This document shows, in pieces, positions 61,400 to 64,000 of a stretch of DNA of 64,000 bases. Position numbers and translations under genes: made by a program. Below the pieces are notes generated by a model, which saw only the letters and a list, made by a program, of their open reading frames with translations, made no database searches and was not told the DNA's origin. Source of the stretch: an uncultured Verrucomicrobia subdivision 3 bacterium (lineage in GTDB: Bacteria; Verrucomicrobiota; Verrucomicrobiia; Limisphaerales; DASXHY01); assembly GCA_937890005.1 (NCBI GenBank), contig CALBZA010000070.1, positions 1 to 64,000 of the forward strand, written 5' to 3'. The stretch's first letter is position 1, and every line of letters starts with the position of its first letter.

Positions 61400-62500
61400 A
61401 TGAGAAAAATCCTGGTCATTGACGACGAAGAATGGTTGCGCGAGATGATTCAACTCGCCCTTCGCCAAAATGGATTCGAAGTCATCGAGGCTGAGAACGG
61501 AGAACGCGGAATCGAACTGGCAAAAAAGGAACTTCCCGACCTCATCCTCTGCGACGTCAACATGGACAAGGTGGACGGCTACGCGACTCTTTCGTCACTT
61601 CGCAGCGAAGGTTCCACCGCTTCGATCCCGTTCATCCTGATGACCGGCCTCGCGGATCAGGCCGGCATGCGACACGGAATGGAGCTCGGCGCGGACGATT
61701 ATCTTCCCAAGCCGTTCACCATCGAAGCTCTTTACGCTGCAGTCGATGTTCGCCTGAAGAAGGTGAATGCAGTCCGGCAGGAGGCAGAAAAGAAACTCGC
61801 TGACCTGCGGGAAAACATCAGCATGATGCTGCCGCACGAGTTGCGGACGCCGTTGAACGGCATTCTGGCCTACGGCGAAATTTTGACCTCCGATGCCGCG
61901 TCGCTTCAGCCGGAGGAAATCTCCGAGATGGGCCAGGTGATTTATCAATCCGGCAAGCGCCTGGAACATCTGGTTGAAAACTTCCTGATCTTTGCGCAGC
62001 TTGAACTCCTTGGTGCTGATCCGCAAAAGCTTCAATCACTTCTCGGCAAGAAAACCGAAGTTCCTTCCAGTCTGATCGAACAACAGGCACAGGATCAGGC
62101 CCGCACCGCGAATCGGCCAGATGATGTTCAGCTGGAAGTCAGCGAGATTCCAATCGCGATGTCCGAGGATTACCTGGGAAAGATCGTTGGCGAACTGATT
62201 CAGAACGCCCTGAAGTTTTCCCAGCCGGGAACGCCGGTTGTTGTGCGACTGGTGGAGCAGGGTGGCTACGCGATTTTGACTGTGACCGACCGTGGCCGCG
62301 GTCTTTCCACCGAGCACATTGCAAAGATCGGCGCCTACATGCAGTTCGATCGCAAGATGCACGAGCAGCAGGGGCTCGGACTCGGTCTTACCATCTGCAA
62401 ACGGCTTACTGAAATGCACGGCGGCACGCTCGCGATTCAGAGCGAACTCGGTGCTGGAACGACAGTGACCGTGAAACTTCCCAGGGCCCAGCAGGCCTGA
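61400..62500 (+). CDS. Receiver-histidine kinase fusion
   Basis: A 366-residue soluble protein: receiver domain (about 2-120) with D52 (LCDVNMDK) and K104 (LPKPF), then HisKA with H146 (LPHELRTPLNG) and HATPase (about 245-362; GELIQNALKF, DRGRGLS, QGLGLGLTICKR). The REC-kinase order suggests that it takes phosphate or conformational input from another kinase. The start at MRKILVIDDE is where the receiver fold begins; upstream in-frame codons to 61313 are discounted. It follows the aldolase gene by 193 bases and is probably separate from the BMC operon. Confidence 0.93.
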   Translation: MRKILVIDDEEWLREMIQLALRQNGFEVIEAENGERGIELAKKELPDLILCDVNMDKVDGYATLSSLRSEGSTASIPFILMTGLADQAGMRHGMELGADDYLPKPFTIEALYAAVDVRLKKVNAVRQEAEKKLADLRENISMMLPHELRTPLNGILAYGEILTSDAASLQPEEISEMGQVIYQSGKRLEHLVENFLIFAQLELLGADPQKLQSLLGKKTEVPSSLIEQQAQDQARTANRPDDVQLEVSEIPIAMSEDYLGKIVGELIQNALKFSQPGTPVVVRLVEQGGYAILTVTDRGRGLSTEHIAKIGAYMQFDRKMHEQQGLGLGLTICKRLTEMHGGTLAIQSELGAGTTVTVKLPRAQQA

Positions 62501-62504
62501 ATTC

Positions 62505-63383
62505 TCAACCGGGCCAGATGGTGATCTGAACGCGAAAGCGCGTTTCGATTGCACTGATGGCGAACTGCCACAACTGTGGTCCCGGATAGAGGAGCAGGAT
62601 GCCGCAAATTCCGAGGGCAACGATTGGTCCGAAATCGATCTTTCTTGCGCGTATTGATCCCAGTCCGACGGCATTCAGGATGTTCCTGGAACTGCTGCCT
62701 GCAAAATCCCAAAGCGGATTCGTGCCGAGATAGACGTAGGTGGTGATCAGGTGCAGCGTGAAGAAGATCGGGAGAAGATACTTGAGGCTGAGCAGGACGC
62801 TGGCGCCGACTGCGACGCATTGTCCGGCAAGATGCAGATTGGAACTCGCGGGATTAACTACTTCGCAGCGAATCATCGCGGGATGAAAGGCGAGCCAGAG
62901 CAGTCCGCCAAGCACGGCAGGCAAAGCCAGTTGAATCCATCCGGGCCAGTTCGCCACTTTTCCGAGATGCAGCGTGATCAGTTTTTGGAGCGGGTCTGAT
63001 GATGCGTTCCGGCGATTGAAACAGGTGAGGAACAACAGCCAGAAGTAGAAAACGACAATCACTCGGAGCAGGCTGAGGACGGAAAACAGCAACAGATGCC
63101 AGCCGTTGTTGTTTCGGAACGCGAGAACAACCACACCAAGATCCAGCTGCGGTGTCCAGCTGAGCGACGGCGCCAGCGCGCGGTAAAGATAAGCGCGAAT
63201 CGAAACCAGCAGAGCGAGGTAAACGAGAAGATCCCAGCGTTTCAGCCGGCTCGGTGCCGTTCGCCGGATTGTTCCGGCGAGAGTCGCCGGTGTCGCGCGG
63301 AGGAGCGGATCAAGCCTCGCCGACCTCCAGCTCAGCCAGAGCAGCAATCCTGCGACGTTCAGGATGAAGTCGAGAAAAGACAT
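62505..63383 (-). CDS. Polytopic membrane protein, 292 aa
   Basis: A hydrophobic protein with about six or seven membrane segments (near 3-18, 50-68, 98-120, 148-168, 186-210 and 255-275). The part around TYVYLGTNPLWDFAGSSSRNIL slightly resembles YggT-type proteins, but the match is too weak to name it. It converges with the receiver-kinase gene (four bases apart). Function is unknown. Confidence 0.75.
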   Translation of the reverse strand: MSFLDFILNVAGLLLWLSWRSARLDPLLRATPATLAGTIRRTAPSRLKRWDLLVYLALLVSIRAYLYRALAPSLSWTPQLDLGVVVLAFRNNNGWHLLLFSVLSLLRVIVVFYFWLLFLTCFNRRNASSDPLQKLITLHLGKVANWPGWIQLALPAVLGGLLWLAFHPAMIRCEVVNPASSNLHLAGQCVAVGASVLLSLKYLLPIFFTLHLITTYVYLGTNPLWDFAGSSSRNILNAVGLGSIRARKIDFGPIVALGICGILLLYPGPQLWQFAISAIETRFRVQITIWPG

Positions 63384-63384
63384 C

Positions 63385-63436
63385 GCGATTCGTGATACGT
63401 GAAACGCGATTCGGAGTCACGCATCACGTTTCGACC
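63385..63436. repeat. CGTGATA/TCACGCA inverted heptad arms
   Basis: ATTCGTGATACGTGAAACGCG faces AGTCACGCATCACGTTTCG across a few bases, filling the gap between the membrane protein gene and sucD. It belongs to the same word family as the arrays at 24401, 30657 and 57091. Confidence 0.8.
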
Positions 63437-63444
63437 GCGATGCG

Positions 63445-64000
63445 CTACATCATCTTCAAAAGCGTGTCAGCCATTTCCGAAGGCGTGACGGCGATTCCGA
63501 TTCCCGCATCCTTGAAGGCGGCGATCTTTGCCGCAGCGGTGCCTTTGCCGCCGCTCACGATGGCGCCGGCGTGGCCCATGCGGCGTCCGGGAGGCGCGGT
63601 TGCACCGGCAATGAATCCAGCGACCGGCTTCTTGCAATTCTTCTTGATCCACTCCGCGGCCTCCTCCTCCGCGCTGCCGCCGATTTCGCCGATCATGATG
63701 ATGCCGTGCGTTTCGGGATCGTCGTTGAACATCTTGATCACGTCGAGGTGGGACGTTCCGTTCACCGGATCGCCACCGATGCCGACGCAGGTCGATTGAC
63801 CGACGCCGCGGCAGGTGAGCTGCCAGACCGCTTCGTAGGTCAGAGTTCCTGAGCGGGAAACAACGCCGATGTTGCCTTTTTTGTGGATGTATCCGGGCGA
63901 AATGCCGATGCGGCAGCCGCCGTGAGAATCCTTGCCTTCACCCGGCGTCACGATGCCGGGACAATTCGGTCCGATCAGGCGCGTCTTCTTTCCTTCCATC
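63445..64000 (-). CDS. sucD: Succinyl-CoA ligase alpha subunit (partial)
   Basis: The C-terminal 185 residues of the ADP/GDP-forming succinyl-CoA synthetase alpha subunit (TCA cycle, substrate-level phosphorylation). The start lies beyond the right edge. Visible motifs are RLIGPNCPGIV, the phospho-histidine loop RRMGHAGAIVSGGKGTA and the closing TPSEMADTLLK. The protein is intact as far as seen; sucC is expected to lie outside the window. Confidence 0.96.
   Translation of the reverse strand, partial: MEGKKTRLIGPNCPGIVTPGEGKDSHGGCRIGISPGYIHKKGNIGVVSRSGTLTYEAVWQLTCRGVGQSTCVGIGGDPVNGTSHLDVIKMFNDDPETHGIIMIGEIGGSAEEEAAEWIKKNCKKPVAGFIAGATAPPGRRMGHAGAIVSGGKGTAAAKIAAFKDAGIGIAVTPSEMADTLLKMM

Overview
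The window looks like a chromosomal segment of a Verrucomicrobiota bacterium, probably of the Pedosphaera/Limisphaera branch. Three things point there: a PVC-type bacterial microcompartment (BMC) locus for fucose/rhamnose, very large secreted lamin-tail/CotH/Ig-like proteins sharing a C-terminal module that ends in RFFR, and GC-rich housekeeping genes with many structured intergenic repeats. No tRNA, rRNA, CRISPR array, prophage or transposase gene was seen. The assignment is an inference from gene content.

Layout: 0-13.7 kb holds a secreted Ig-like protein, a UvrD/PcrA-type helicase, two small membrane proteins, malate dehydrogenase, a GreA-like factor, a polyprenyl diphosphate synthase, a GH43-like glycosidase and a five-gene run of small stress-type proteins, SDR, nucleotidyltransferase and TIM-barrel isomerase. 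At 13.76-13.90 kb lies a compound palindrome with perfect 15-bp terminal inverted repeats. Next come an AsmA-like protein, rpoZ, smpB, rpmB and a cupin protein. At 19.3-24.3 kb four tightly coupled minus-strand genes (WXG100-like protein, two small helical proteins, an FtsK/SpoIIIE ATPase of EssC/EccC type) form a minimal type VII-like module.

From 24.5 to 32.6 kb are a monooxygenase and an iron-ADH-family gene, a sugar nucleotidyltransferase, a DciA-like protein, a GH42-family protein lacking the usual acid/base glutamate, and dapA-dapB-folK-maf. From 32.8 to 39.1 kb is a signalling block (hybrid kinase, response regulator, CheW, chemoreceptor) and HPr, followed by a second UvrD-type helicase. 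At 41.5-45.2 kb three overlapping or abutting genes (MGDG-synthase-type glycosyltransferase, acyltransferase, App1-type phosphatase) look like a glycolipid pathway. A 2088-residue secreted protein fills 45.2-51.5 kb.

From 53.2 to 61.2 kb is the BMC locus: a divergent DeoR regulator, PduL, three hexameric (BMC-H) and three pentameric (BMC-P) shell proteins, an acetate-kinase-like protein with altered active site, a CoA-acylating aldehyde dehydrogenase and a class II sugar-phosphate aldolase. The inferred pathway is L-fuculose-1-P or L-rhamnulose-1-P to DHAP plus lactaldehyde, then acyl-CoA, acyl phosphate and acid plus ATP. The right edge holds a response-regulator/histidine-kinase fusion, a membrane protein and the C-terminal part of sucD.

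The most unusual feature is a set of degenerate tandem arrays with 7- or 8-base periods that occupy many intergenic gaps, often as two inverted arms. They are densest inside the BMC operon, where most start codons lack a visible Shine-Dalgarno sequence.
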